Shown here: one piece after another, positions 27,479 to 36,759 of the stretch
Layout: each line of letters begins with the position of its first letter
Numbering within the stretch: the stretch's first letter is position 1
Source: Candidatus Borrarchaeum weybense
Lineage (GTDB): Archaea > Asgardarchaeota > Sifarchaeia > Borrarchaeales > Borrarchaeaceae
Reading direction: 5' to 3'
Length of the DNA: 64,000 nt
Assembly: GCA_019057385.1 (NCBI GenBank)
Contig: JAHQJS010000004.1
Span: forward strand, 946,727 to 1,010,726
Notes under the pieces: generated by a model
Seen by the model: the letters and a program-made list of their open reading frames with translations, nothing else
The model's database searches: none
What the model was told of the DNA's origin: nothing
Position numbers and translations under genes: made by a program

Positions 27479-28213
27479 ATGTTAGTGTATTATGTGGGTT
27501 GCATGGCGACATACAGACTACCCAGTATTGCTAAGAGTACGATTGAAATTTTAAAAGAGAGTGGAATTGATTTTACTGTTCTAGGAGACAAAGAATGGTG
27601 TTGCGGTTCAGTTGCCTTACGAACTGGATATATTGATATTGCAAAAAAACTGGCAGAGCATAATGTAGAGGAGATCAAGAAATTAGGCGCCGATCGAGTT
27701 GTTACGGCGTGTGCAGGTTGCTACAGAACATTCAAAGTTGATTATCCAGAATTACTTGGCACGGATGACTTAGGCTTTGAAGTGCTTCATGTTCCAGAAT
27801 TGCTTCACGAATTAATTGAAACGGGAAAAGTGGAGCTACAACAATTAGATAAAACTGTAACGTTTCACGATCCATGCCACATTGGACGTCATATGGATCT
27901 CTATGAAATACCAAGGGTTGTTTTACAGAAGGTGCCTGGTTTGGAACTAGTTGAAATGGAACGAAATAAAGAAAATGCGCGATGCTGCGGTGCAGGCGGT
28001 GGAGTACGTTCTGCTTTCAGAGACCTTTCAAGAAATCTCGCAAATAGAAGACTAGAAGATGCCGAAGAAACCAAAGCCGAGATCTTAACGACGGCATGCC
28101 CATTTTGCACTTACAATCTAAGAGAAGCCGTGGACCGAAATGGAACTGATATAGAGATGCTTGATCTCCCTGAATTATTTGTGAGACTCATTAAAAAAAA
28201 GAGTCGTGAATAA
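27479..28213 (+). CDS. CCG-domain (HdrB/LldE-like) subunit
   Basis: Two cysteine-rich CCG domains are seen: MLVYYVGCMATYRL...KEWCCGSVALR...ACAGCYRTF and FHDPCHIGRHM...ARCCGAGGGVR...CPFCTYNL. Such domains bind unusual Fe-S clusters in HdrB, GlcF and LldE. The start is ATG 27479, ten bases after the previous stop. The track's earlier ATG overlaps the upstream gene in another frame. Length is 244 residues. It completes the 2-hydroxyacid dehydrogenase complex. Confidence 0.9.
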   Translation: MLVYYVGCMATYRLPSIAKSTIEILKESGIDFTVLGDKEWCCGSVALRTGYIDIAKKLAEHNVEEIKKLGADRVVTACAGCYRTFKVDYPELLGTDDLGFEVLHVPELLHELIETGKVELQQLDKTVTFHDPCHIGRHMDLYEIPRVVLQKVPGLELVEMERNKENARCCGAGGGVRSAFRDLSRNLANRRLEDAEETKAEILTTACPFCTYNLREAVDRNGTDIEMLDLPELFVRLIKKKSRE

Positions 28214-28248
28214 GCATGTATTAACTATAACGACAAATCTCTATTTTA

Positions 28249-29235
28249 TTAAAAGGAAATCTCTGTTCCTATGTTCTTCTTTTTTGCCGCCAGATATGCA
28301 TGTTTTGCGGCGCTTGCATCCTGAATTGCCATGCCAACCGATTTGAAAAATGTGATTTCGTCTTCTGATGTCCTTCCTGGTTTTTTACCGATAACAAGAT
28401 CGCCTAATTCCGCGTATATATGCTCTTTTGTTATAGCTCCATTCTCTAATGGTATAATAAGGTCTCCTGCTTCACTAAACGATGCTTCAAACGAATCAAC
28501 GACTACCTTAGCCTTTTTTACGGTGGCAACGTCCACTTCTTGCATTTGAGGCGTGTAGCTCCCAATACCGTTAATATGCGTACCTGGTTTAATCCAATCA
28601 CCAGAAAATGTAGGAGTTTTCGACCATGTAGCTGTCAGAATTATATCTGCATCTTCTACAGTTTCTTTGTTGCTTGTTGCTACATTAACAGGAATGTTCA
28701 ATTTTTCACTCATTTGTTTTGCAAAAGCCTCTTGCCTCTCTATTGGGTCTATAGAATAGATTTTTGCCTTTTCTATAGGTCTTACTTCACATACCGCCCA
28801 CAATTGTTTCTCTGCTTGAACTCCTGTGCCGATAAGACCCACTTTTTTCGCCTTTTCTCGTGCTAAGTATTTAGTAGCAACCCCACTAACGCCTCCTGTA
28901 CGCATAGCTGTGAGATAACCTCCATCCATTATGCTAAGAATTTGTCCAGTTTTTGGATCAATTAAGAGAACCGCAGCATGAATTGTTGGGAGATTGTAGA
29001 GTTGTGGATTATTTTTAAATACAGATACAACCTTACAGCTCATAGCCTCCATTTGTTCTAAATATGCTGGCATAAAAAGAACAATACCTTCCTCTTTTTC
29101 GACTTCTATCGGAACTCTTAGGGGGGCCTTCGCGGTTCGCCTAGAAAATTCAGCAAATGCGTGTTCAACTACATTAATAGCATCACTCATTGTTAAAACG
29201 GACTCTAAATCTGAACGAGAAAGGAATAGCACCAT
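28249..29235 (-). CDS. Ornithine cyclodeaminase / mu-crystallin family enzyme
   Basis: NAD(P)-dependent enzyme of about 328 residues with the Rossmann segment KVGLIGTGVQAEKQLWAV and the family segments VVSVFKNNP, DGGYLTAMRTGGVSGVATKYLA and GSYTPQMQEVD. Members act as ornithine cyclodeaminase, archaeal alanine dehydrogenase or ketimine reductase. I cannot tell which. The start is placed at the ATG at 29235, with GAGGT nearby, rather than 16 codons upstream. It converges on the 2-hydroxyacid dehydrogenase operon. Confidence 0.9.
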   Translation of the reverse strand: MVLFLSRSDLESVLTMSDAINVVEHAFAEFSRRTAKAPLRVPIEVEKEEGIVLFMPAYLEQMEAMSCKVVSVFKNNPQLYNLPTIHAAVLLIDPKTGQILSIMDGGYLTAMRTGGVSGVATKYLAREKAKKVGLIGTGVQAEKQLWAVCEVRPIEKAKIYSIDPIERQEAFAKQMSEKLNIPVNVATSNKETVEDADIILTATWSKTPTFSGDWIKPGTHINGIGSYTPQMQEVDVATVKKAKVVVDSFEASFSEAGDLIIPLENGAITKEHIYAELGDLVIGKKPGRTSEDEITFFKSVGMAIQDASAAKHAYLAAKKKNIGTEISF

Positions 29236-29467
29236 TTTTCTAACCTCAAATTTTCGTATGTTGGCTATATGTGTGACTTTCACTAATTAAATGATTGTGC
29301 TCTAAATATAGCAGTTTTCTATTTGACTCGTTGAAGGTGTTAAATCGACTCGTCGACAAAATATGATAGATTTCGAAGCAAATTGACAAAAGTACGTTTT
29401 CACTTACACTACTCTCCCACTCTAGGTTTAAATCTATGAGTGACGTATCTGTAGATGATGATATAAA

Positions 29468-29644
29468 ATGTCAGACGAAGAGTTAAAAAACAAGGTAAAG
29501 GAACTCTCTGGCAAATGGAAAGAAAGTAGAGATTATCAATATATTCAAGAGGCACTACGTGCTGCTAAGCAGATTAAAGATGATAAAGTCCAGGTGTTTT
29601 TAGCAATATTACACGATATTGCCGAAGTATGTGCCGAGTGTTGA
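29468..29644 (+). CDS. Small hypothetical protein (58 aa)
   Basis: This ORF is below the track's size limit. It encodes a helical, charged protein (begins MSDEELKNKVKELSGKW, ends AEVCAEC) with a CxxC at the extreme C-terminus. A TATA-like tttaaat lies about 40 bases upstream. Composition and length look coding, but no family is recognised. Confidence 0.5.
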   Translation: MSDEELKNKVKELSGKWKESRDYQYIQEALRAAKQIKDDKVQVFLAILHDIAEVCAEC

Positions 29645-29748
29645 GACAAATTGATTGTCATTAACATAAGGTTTATTATGCCCCTCATAATTGACTTTTC
29701 TTAGGCATATATAATTAAACCTACATCCCTGCTTTAAGGTGATTAATT

Positions 29749-30015
29749 ATGACAAAATTCAGATTGTGCATTGACAATGCTAACGGGAAAGTTTTGGCTG
29801 AGAATGAGGTGATTTTACGCACTAAATTCAATTATCATATAGATAGGGGTTTTAAAAAATTGCTAGAAAAGATTGATTTAGCACCCTATTCTGGCCAATC
29901 ATTATTAGGTCAAGTGAAATATTTCACACCGTATAATGACGTGTTCTTCGTAAGCTCATTTAACATTGAAATATCTGATGACAAAACAGTATCTTCTATT
30001 GAGAGAATCAGCTAA
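29749..30015 (+). CDS. Hypothetical protein (88 aa)
   Basis: Soluble, beta-rich small protein (TKFRLCIDNANGKVLAENEVILRTKF) with one Cys and no membrane segment. GGTGAT upstream of the ATG supports the start. I recognise no family. It stands alone before the ECF transporter genes, which run in the opposite direction. Confidence 0.6.
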   Translation: MTKFRLCIDNANGKVLAENEVILRTKFNYHIDRGFKKLLEKIDLAPYSGQSLLGQVKYFTPYNDVFFVSSFNIEISDDKTVSSIERIS

Positions 30016-30181
30016 CTTATTGTACAAATTTGAAGCTTCTTATTCTAATTGATCAATAGTGTGACATTGGCTCGATGCTTCAACGTGAGGCAGTTTACTC
30101 GCAGACTGTTGCAATTAGTTATTTCGTTTCTGCTTTTCAACTTAAACTTTTTAAAAATGAGATACAATTAAAAAAATCCTT

Positions 30182-31084
30182 TTAAAAGGGCAGAAGTTGT
30201 GAAATCATTGGGATATAGACCGTTAGTATTTGTACCCATAGAGTTGCTGTGTTAAAGGCGCCAGTATTGAATTTAAACCACAGACAGAAGGCATACACTA
30301 AAATTGTTATAGCCAAAAATGCGATTTCTCTTGCATGAATTCCTACATCTTCCATGAACGTACGTTTTTCGGGGGCTCCAAATCCTCGGCTTTCAATTGC
30401 AATCTCTAAATCATTTGCTTGCCGCAGGAGTATGAGCACTAGGGGGGTCGTAATTGGTATGTAAGCACTTATTGCTTTTTTGATGAAATTCATTTTGTCG
30501 ATATTGAATGCTCGAAGTTTTTGCGCTTCTACGATTCGACTCCATGTGGCGTCCACCATCGGTACGAACCGAATCGCAGTGACGAGCATAAATGCAAAGC
30601 TAAAAGGAACTTTAATCTTTGTAAGCCCATCTAATAATTTGGATGGCGAAGTGGTCATTATTAAGAGCGGAAGCGCGCATACAGCGGTAATGACACGAAC
30701 AACAATCATTATTCCGAAGAGGAATCCTTCTAATGTAAAGACGCCTAAGTCAGCACCGCCAGCAATTTGATAACTCCATGGTAATTTGAAGAGTGGAGTC
30801 TGTGATTCTCCTAAGCCTACGCGCGCGTACATGAATCCCTGAATGACGATAATAAAGATACAAACAAATAGGAAAAGTCTGAAAACTTTAGCAAGATATC
30901 TTAACCTGATTTTGCCAAACTGCCATAAAATCAATGTATATACAAGCCAGACCAACAGCATCAGTATATCTGCTGTTCGTGTGACAATTAAGACTAAGGG
31001 GAGTGTGAGTAACACATAAATCAGTTTTGCAATAGGACTCATTCTGTGCATGAGTGAATTTGCTTTTATATATTCGATTGTCAT
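30182..31084 (-). CDS. ecfT: ECF transporter T component (EcfT/CbiQ-like)
   Basis: Integral membrane protein of 300 residues with about six membrane segments. The cytoplasmic helical part holds the ATPase-coupling region (SRIVEAQKLRAFNIDK) and the second, more degenerate coupling motif ...AIESRGFGAPEKRT. EcfT couples the ATPases to the substrate-binding S subunit. AGGGAGAT upstream supports the start. It follows the double ATPase gene by 18 bases. Confidence 0.92.
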   Translation of the reverse strand: MTIEYIKANSLMHRMSPIAKLIYVLLTLPLVLIVTRTADILMLLVWLVYTLILWQFGKIRLRYLAKVFRLFLFVCIFIIVIQGFMYARVGLGESQTPLFKLPWSYQIAGGADLGVFTLEGFLFGIMIVVRVITAVCALPLLIMTTSPSKLLDGLTKIKVPFSFAFMLVTAIRFVPMVDATWSRIVEAQKLRAFNIDKMNFIKKAISAYIPITTPLVLILLRQANDLEIAIESRGFGAPEKRTFMEDVGIHAREIAFLAITILVYAFCLWFKFNTGAFNTATLWVQILTVYIPMISQLLPF

Positions 31085-31102
31085 TGATTCCGTATCTCCC
31101 TT

Positions 31103-32854
31103 CTAGGATAAAATATGAATCATATCTTCAACAGAAAGCACATCTTGAGGAATATTATATTCTTGCAAAGCGAATGCTAATTGTGTCATTTGTGGAGGCT
31201 TCAGAAACGCCCGCTTTAATACATCTTTCTGATAAAAAACATCTCTTGTGGGACCATCGGCAATTATCTCTCCATCTGCCATGACTATTAGTCTCTTAGC
31301 GAATCTCGCCACGAGTTCCATATCGTGTGTAATCATAATTACAGTTTTCAATAAGCCTTTATCAAACAAGTCTTTGGCTAAATCCGCAAGTAAGTATCGT
31401 CCCCAATAATCTTGCGCTGTTGTCGGTTCATCCATAATCAGTATTTCTGGTCTCATTGCTAAGACCGTAGCTACCGCTAACTTGCGCCGATCTCCGAACG
31501 ACAATCGGAATGGAAATGTGTCATATTCTTTATCAAGACCCACAACTCGTAATGCATCTAGAACACGGTCTTCTATCTCGTCATCTGGCACTCCAATATT
31601 TTTTAAACCGAAACGGATTTCCTTGTCTGCCGAAATAGTGAATAATTGATAATCTGGATTCTGAAGTACCATTCCTACTTTTTTTGCTACGTCACTAACA
31701 TCAAGTTTACTAAGATCTTCGCCTCTGAAGAATGCGTTTCCTTCTGTTGCTTGTAAAATACCCACAAAATTCTTAACCAAAGTAGTCTTTCCGCTTCCAT
31801 TTTGACCAATTATGCCTACAAATTCGCCTTCATAGATTTTCAAATTGATGTTTTTTAACGCCTTAATATGTTCATAACCTTTGTAAGAATAGCTTAAATT
31901 TTCAGCAATTAAAATAGATTCTCCTAATTCCTTTTTTCCATCACCAGGTAACGCTTTTTTGACGGAAAGTTTTCTATCTTTAAAAAGGGCTTCCATTTTT
32001 CCTATTCCTTGATAGAGAGAAATTTGAGGTTCTACGTGAAATCTCTCTTGTAATTTTAGGAATAATTGAGAGATATCAGGCGGACGAACACCGTTTTCTT
32101 CGATTATTTTTGTGCGACTGAGGACTTCATCTGTTGGTCCGTAGTCAATACTCTTACCATCTCTTAAAATTAATATTTTGTCTGCAAGATCTATGATTTC
32201 TTCTGTTTTATGAGTAATCATGATTGTCGTGACTTTACCTTCTTTTTTTAACTGTTGAATTGCATCAAGCACTTCGACAGTGCCGAGTGGGTCTAATTGT
32301 GATGTAGGCTCGTCCAAAACCAATAAGCGGGGCTGCATGCACCACGTTGCAGCAAGAGCAACTCTCTGTTTTTGTCCACCAGAAAGTTCTTGAGGTGTTC
32401 TATCTTCAAATCCTGCAAGACCAACGATTTCTAGAGCATTTTTTGTGCGCATAAATATCTCTTCTTTTGGCACACCGAAGTTAGCTGGCCCAAAAGCAAG
32501 TTCCATATCCACCCCTGGCATGAGTAATTGAGTCTCTGGGTCTTGAAGAACAATCCCCACAGTTCTGGCAGTCTCATAAATCGGTTGTACCCAAGGGTCC
32601 TTTCCAAAAATGTTTATTTTACCTTTAATCTTCCCAGCCCATATTCCGGGGCATACTCCAGAAAGTAAAAAACAGAGCGTTGTTTTCCCAGCTCCGTTTG
32701 GTCCCATGACGGCAAGAAATTCGCCTTCAGACAACTCGAAACTGATGTTCTCTAGAGCAGGTCTTTCAGTATCTTCATATTTATACGAAACGTTGTCAAA
32801 GAAAACTGTACTAGTTTGATCCTTGCTTTCCATTGTCTCCGCTTTCCAATTCAT
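31103..32854 (-). CDS. ecfA: Fused double ABC ATPase of ECF transporter (EcfA1-EcfA2)
   Basis: One 583-residue chain carries two complete ABC ATPase domains. The first has GPNGAGKTT, LSGGQKQR and LVLDEPTSQLD. The second has GQNGSGKTT, a changed signature LSFGDRRKLAV and ILMDEPTTAQD. The two substitute for separate EcfA and EcfA' subunits. Start may be the ATG at 32854 or the one seven codons on (32833), which has GGAG at good spacing. Its neighbours EcfT and an S-like protein complete a vitamin or metal importer. The substrate is unknown. Confidence 0.93.
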   Translation of the reverse strand: MNWKAETMESKDQTSTVFFDNVSYKYEDTERPALENISFELSEGEFLAVMGPNGAGKTTLCFLLSGVCPGIWAGKIKGKINIFGKDPWVQPIYETARTVGIVLQDPETQLLMPGVDMELAFGPANFGVPKEEIFMRTKNALEIVGLAGFEDRTPQELSGGQKQRVALAATWCMQPRLLVLDEPTSQLDPLGTVEVLDAIQQLKKEGKVTTIMITHKTEEIIDLADKILILRDGKSIDYGPTDEVLSRTKIIEENGVRPPDISQLFLKLQERFHVEPQISLYQGIGKMEALFKDRKLSVKKALPGDGKKELGESILIAENLSYSYKGYEHIKALKNINLKIYEGEFVGIIGQNGSGKTTLVKNFVGILQATEGNAFFRGEDLSKLDVSDVAKKVGMVLQNPDYQLFTISADKEIRFGLKNIGVPDDEIEDRVLDALRVVGLDKEYDTFPFRLSFGDRRKLAVATVLAMRPEILIMDEPTTAQDYWGRYLLADLAKDLFDKGLLKTVIMITHDMELVARFAKRLIVMADGEIIADGPTRDVFYQKDVLKRAFLKPPQMTQLAFALQEYNIPQDVLSVEDMIHILS

Positions 32855-32856
32855 TG

Positions 32857-32949
32857 TTATAGACTCTCAAAAGCACTTGACACACTAGGTGTCCGCTTCT
32901 TTGAAGCCCCCCAATAATGAGGATCGAAATAATCGTATGGTCTTTGCAT
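32857..32949 (-). CDS. Possible 30-residue protein in the ECF operon
   Basis: A short ORF (begins MQRPYDYFDPHYWGASKK) ends two bases before the ATPase ATG. It is aromatic and basic. The tight spacing suggests coupled translation, but the upstream Shine-Dalgarno sequence is poor. It could be a small subunit, a leader peptide or chance. Confidence 0.35.
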   Translation of the reverse strand: MQRPYDYFDPHYWGASKKRTPSVSSAFESL

Positions 32950-33143
32950 ATTTCTCTTATATATATTTTAACTTATGCGGCACGAAGTCACATCCGATAG
33001 GGTGAGGTAGTTTACGAAGCAATCAGGCACTAAAAAACGATCTTTCACGATCTAGATTGTTAAACAACGTAACATTATTCTTGTAGTTAAAAAAAGAAAA
33101 AAAAGGTATGGTAATCAAGGCGTTTCCTTAAATACCACTAATT

Positions 33144-33941
33144 CTACCACAAAGCGCCTGGTACTTTCGGTAATCCGCTTCTATGGAGTCCCTCGATGAT
33201 GGGGATCGAAATTATGGTGATAACTACTGAAAAGGCAGGTCCCCACCAACTGTAACCGACGAATACCGCTTGTCCTAAATCTACAGGATACACGAAAAGG
33301 TACCAGAACGGCAGAAAGAATGGTATCAACCATACCATGACGGAGCTCATAATCGCGAGCAGTAGACCGACGAATTTCTTGCCTATACCTTCTATTTCTG
33401 TTTGACGTGCCCATTCTGGTATATATTTCCAACCAAGAGGACTAATCGTGATGATCAGCCAAGGAATCCAGTACCATCCACCAAGTGCAAAGAACAATCC
33501 TGGGTTTGTTGGATTGTCGAAAGTGGGTGGTCCAGGCACGTAGTATGGGAAGACACTTAACCAGATGCCCATAGCTATAGTGACAATGATATTTAGTCCC
33601 CAAATTATGCGCTTATTGCCGTTCGTAGCTAGATATACTAAAACTGCTGGCATCATTCCTACAACGAGCACATCTATTGGTCCTAGAGGAAACGAAGCTG
33701 GTGAAAGGAAGGCACCAATAATTCCACCAATAAGGGCTGCCAAGATACCAGCTGGTCCCAATACCAATGGTGCAATAGCTGAGAAGGCTACAGAAAGCGG
33801 GAGGAAACCTCCACCGCCTACATAGGGGAATAGTGGTACAAACGTCGTCGCACCTATCAAAGCCCCCCAAATCGCGATCCATGCTACAGAAACTCCTGCC
33901 GTACGTCCAGGGCTTTCTCTCCATTCGTCCCATTCTGACAT
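33144..33941 (-). CDS. ECF transporter S component-like membrane protein
   Basis: Integral membrane protein of 265 residues with about six membrane segments. The N-terminal region (SVAWIAIWGALIGATTF) and a Gly/Pro-rich second region (LVLGPAGILAALIGGIIGAFL) are typical of ECF substrate-binding S subunits. It lies upstream of the ATPase and T genes on the same strand. The substrate cannot be read from sequence, and no riboswitch was seen upstream. It is longer than usual S subunits (about 180-200 residues). Confidence 0.75.
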   Translation of the reverse strand: MSEWDEWRESPGRTAGVSVAWIAIWGALIGATTFVPLFPYVGGGGFLPLSVAFSAIAPLVLGPAGILAALIGGIIGAFLSPASFPLGPIDVLVVGMMPAVLVYLATNGNKRIIWGLNIIVTIAMGIWLSVFPYYVPGPPTFDNPTNPGLFFALGGWYWIPWLIITISPLGWKYIPEWARQTEIEGIGKKFVGLLLAIMSSVMVWLIPFFLPFWYLFVYPVDLGQAVFVGYSWWGPAFSVVITIISIPIIEGLHRSGLPKVPGALW

Positions 33942-34119
33942 TTAATATGCCCCAATTTTTTTTGTTATTTTTATAGAGTATGAAAGTGTCTTTAAGTATT
34001 AGAAATATATATTTCTTTGCGTATGTCTTGTATTTGTACAACAGTTAAACACAATTTTCAATATGTAACTATACAATTAGTTGGATTTTTACCTGATTTC
34101 TCTATGAAGTGGTGAATAA

Positions 34120-35256
34120 ATGATGATTGAAAAAACTGCACGGAGAGCATTAGACACTCTTGAACCATACGAGATTGAGATAAGCGACTTAGATGTTGTC
34201 AAACAATTCGCTCATGGACTAAAACCATCAGATGTGTTAAAATTTAATCTTAATACTAATCCATACCTTCCAACTCCTGTTCTTGAAGCATTCGCTCAAC
34301 AAATTACAGCACTTGACGTAAATGAATACCCCGATGCAACTTACATTTCTGTAAGAGAAGGTCTTACAAAATATCTTACCAGGTTTGGCGCGAAAGTTAA
34401 TGCTGAAAATATTATGATCACAAATGGTGCGGACGAAGCTCTAGATCATGTTACAAAATGTTTCATTGATGAACATGCTATTTCAATTCTTCCGCAACCA
34501 ACATACGCGATGTTTAAGGTACTTACAGAGATCATGGGAGGCAAAACTCTAGCTGTTCCTAGAAAAGAAGATTTTTCCATTGATGTTGATCTAATAAGGA
34601 AAAATATTAGTACTAAGACCAAATTACTCTTCGTCTGTTCACCAAATAACCCTACGGGTAATACTACGTCTAATTCGGATATAGAGGAATTACTTAATAT
34701 AGAAGATATTGTTGTCATGGTTGATGAAGCGTATGGGGAATTTGCTAAGGAAAGCGGTGAAGAAAGCGCTTTGAAATTCTTGAGCAAATATGATAACTTA
34801 ATTGTGGTTAAAACATTCTCCAAGGCATTTGGAATAGCAGGCGTGCGGGTCGGGTATATAATTACCAACACCGAAATTATGAATCTTCTTAACAAAATAA
34901 GATTTCCGAATTCTGTAGGAACAATTCCTGTAGCAATAGCAAATATAGCTCTGAATAACGTTGATTGGATGCTTTCTGTGGTAAAAAACCTCATCTCTGA
35001 ACGAAAAAGACTGGCACAAGAATTATCAGCATTTTCAGAGTTTCGTATCTTTCCTTCCTCAACAAATTTCTTACTCATTGAAGTTTCAAGCGATTGGAGT
35101 TCAGAGAACATAATGTTAGAGCTAATGAAACGCGGTATAGTAATAAGATCTTATCAAAATCCTTATATGAAAAATCACTTAAGAATAACGATCCGCTCAC
35201 CTGACCAGAATGACAAACTATTAGAAAATCTTAGCGAAATCATGCTTGAATCTTGA
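34120..35256 (+). CDS. PLP aminotransferase, histidinol-phosphate aminotransferase-like
   Basis: Fold-type I PLP enzyme of 378 residues. SPNNPTGN, VVMVDEAYGEF and KTFSKAFGIAGVRVGY (PLP Lys in the TFSKAFG segment) match the HisC/CobD branch. No his genes are near, so it may instead act on another amino or phosphate substrate. GGTGAATAA upstream supports the ATG pair at 34120/34123. It diverges from the ECF operon. Confidence 0.88.
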   Translation: MMIEKTARRALDTLEPYEIEISDLDVVKQFAHGLKPSDVLKFNLNTNPYLPTPVLEAFAQQITALDVNEYPDATYISVREGLTKYLTRFGAKVNAENIMITNGADEALDHVTKCFIDEHAISILPQPTYAMFKVLTEIMGGKTLAVPRKEDFSIDVDLIRKNISTKTKLLFVCSPNNPTGNTTSNSDIEELLNIEDIVVMVDEAYGEFAKESGEESALKFLSKYDNLIVVKTFSKAFGIAGVRVGYIITNTEIMNLLNKIRFPNSVGTIPVAIANIALNNVDWMLSVVKNLISERKRLAQELSAFSEFRIFPSSTNFLLIEVSSDWSSENIMLELMKRGIVIRSYQNPYMKNHLRITIRSPDQNDKLLENLSEIMLES

Positions 35257-35433
35257 ACAACTTATGTTTTTGTAACCGATCAACGTATGACCTATTCTAT
35301 ATCAGATTTCAAAATAAATCATTAATTTCTATTTACGCTTTAAGGTCAATGTAGCTTGAATATGTTCGCAATCCAAAAAAAATTAAAAGAAAAACTGAAA
35401 AAAACAAAGAAAAGATACGCCGTATGATATCAC

Positions 35434-35619
35434 TTATTTACCTCTTCTAATAATCAGCCAGATTATCAAACCAATTATCCCTGTAATCAATACTATGATT
35501 AACCACAGTACACCGCTTTCACCCTTTGCTTCGGCATCTCTGTACACCCAGACTGCGATCAAAATTGCGATTATGAACCACACAATAAGTGGTATATACC
35601 ACAATAACCCATATTGCAT
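35434..35619 (-). CDS. Small two-helix membrane protein, copy A
   Basis: A 61-residue protein with two membrane helices around the conserved WVYRDAEAKGESGVLWLIIVLITGIIGLIIWL, resembling PLDc_N-like small proteins. It is paralogous at both protein and DNA level to the next copy 220 bases away. Function unknown; probably a membrane-associated peptide. Confidence 0.7.
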   Translation of the reverse strand: MQYGLLWYIPLIVWFIIAILIAVWVYRDAEAKGESGVLWLIIVLITGIIGLIIWLIIRRGK

Positions 35620-35840
35620 TTTATTTTACCTTCCTTTTTGTTATTTGTACTAAGTAAAAAATTTCAATACTTCTATATAAGGTTTGTTTACGTCTCTGAT
35701 CAAGCCTTGTTTACGGTTCTGATAATCGTACTAATTACCAAAAGATTTTTAAAGTGAGTTTGAAAAAAGGTGAAAAATATTATAGAAAAACTTTGCTTCT
35801 TTAATTTAAGTGTAGAAAAAATTGGAAAAAAGGAAGAAGT

Positions 35841-36038
35841 TTAAGATACTACCGGTTTATCTCTTCTAATAATCAGCCAGATTATCAAACCGATTATTCC
35901 TGCAATCAGTACAATAATTAACCATAGTACTCCGCTCTCTCCCCTGCTTTCTGCATCTTTGTACACCCAGACTGCGACCACAATTGCGATTACGATCCAT
36001 ATTATAATAGGTCCCAGAAATATTATCCAATTCTGCAT
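35841..36038 (-). CDS. Small two-helix membrane protein, copy B
   Basis: A 65-residue paralogue of the previous gene (WVYKDAESRGESGVLWLIIVLIAGIIGLIIWLIIRR), with long stretches of identical DNA. A local tandem duplication is the simplest explanation. Each copy has its own upstream AT-rich promoter region. Confidence 0.7.
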   Translation of the reverse strand: MQNWIIFLGPIIIWIVIAIVVAVWVYKDAESRGESGVLWLIIVLIAGIIGLIIWLIIRRDKPVVS

Positions 36039-36163
36039 TTTTTTTACCCTCTTTGTTTTATCCTACTCTATGTGAAAAATTTCTATACTTCTATATAAAG
36101 CTTGTTCTCACTATTTTCATCTTAGAACGCACTCTAGAAATCTATAAAGTCCTTCGTTTCATT

Positions 36164-36256
36164 ATGGACACAAAAATCTTAAGAAGAAGACGAGCAAAAG
36201 ATAATCGAGATAAGATTCAAGAAAGAAAAGTGAAGTTTCTTAGAGAAGTTTTATAG
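36164..36256 (+). CDS. Possible 30-residue basic peptide
   Basis: The downstream part of track ORF 36053-36256 starts again at an ATG preceded by CTATAAAG (36142-36149). It encodes a strongly basic peptide (begins MDTKILRRRRAKDNRDK). The TATA-to-ATG spacing is a little short for a leaderless start. RNA or DNA binding is possible, but the gene is uncertain. Confidence 0.3.
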   Translation: MDTKILRRRRAKDNRDKIQERKVKFLREVL

Positions 36257-36718
36257 CTTCAAAGAACCAAGCCATCCGCCAATAAGTGACCAGAGGATGG
36301 CGAGTGGGTAAACTATGAGAACAGTTGAGGTTAAAAGATAGTTAACGAAATCCTGTTGAAGCATTACCCCTAGAATGGCAAAGTCAAGCAGAAAATTAAG
36401 TATCATAATTATTAACCCTATCAGGAGAGAATCCGCAGCCCATACTGACATGGGTGTCCGGTAGACAGCTGCACGGACGATAAGAACCACAAGTATTGTA
36501 TTAATGACTCCTGTTATTAATACAGTAGTTAGATACAATTCGGGAGCATTTATAACAGCGTAACCAACAATTATGAAACCAATTATCCATGTAATGACAC
36601 CTAGGATCAAACCATAGACAATATCGTTTGTTATTTTGACCACCATTTTCACCACCATTAATACAGGTCTTATAATTTTCATTAATTTAAATCTAATCGA
36701 AAGATTTCTACTAGACAA
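36251..36718 (-). CDS. Four-helix membrane protein, unknown
   Basis: A 155-residue protein with a basic amphipathic N-terminus and four hydrophobic helices. Later Met codons (MKIIRPVL or MVVKMVVKITND) could be the real start. No family signature recognised. Confidence 0.6.
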   Translation of the reverse strand: MSSRNLSIRFKLMKIIRPVLMVVKMVVKITNDIVYGLILGVITWIIGFIIVGYAVINAPELYLTTVLITGVINTILVVLIVRAAVYRTPMSVWAADSLLIGLIIMILNFLLDFAILGVMLQQDFVNYLLTSTVLIVYPLAILWSLIGGWLGSLKL

Positions 36719-36759
36719 GGAAAGCCAAAGGAATAAATTTCTTTAATTAAGTAGAAATA

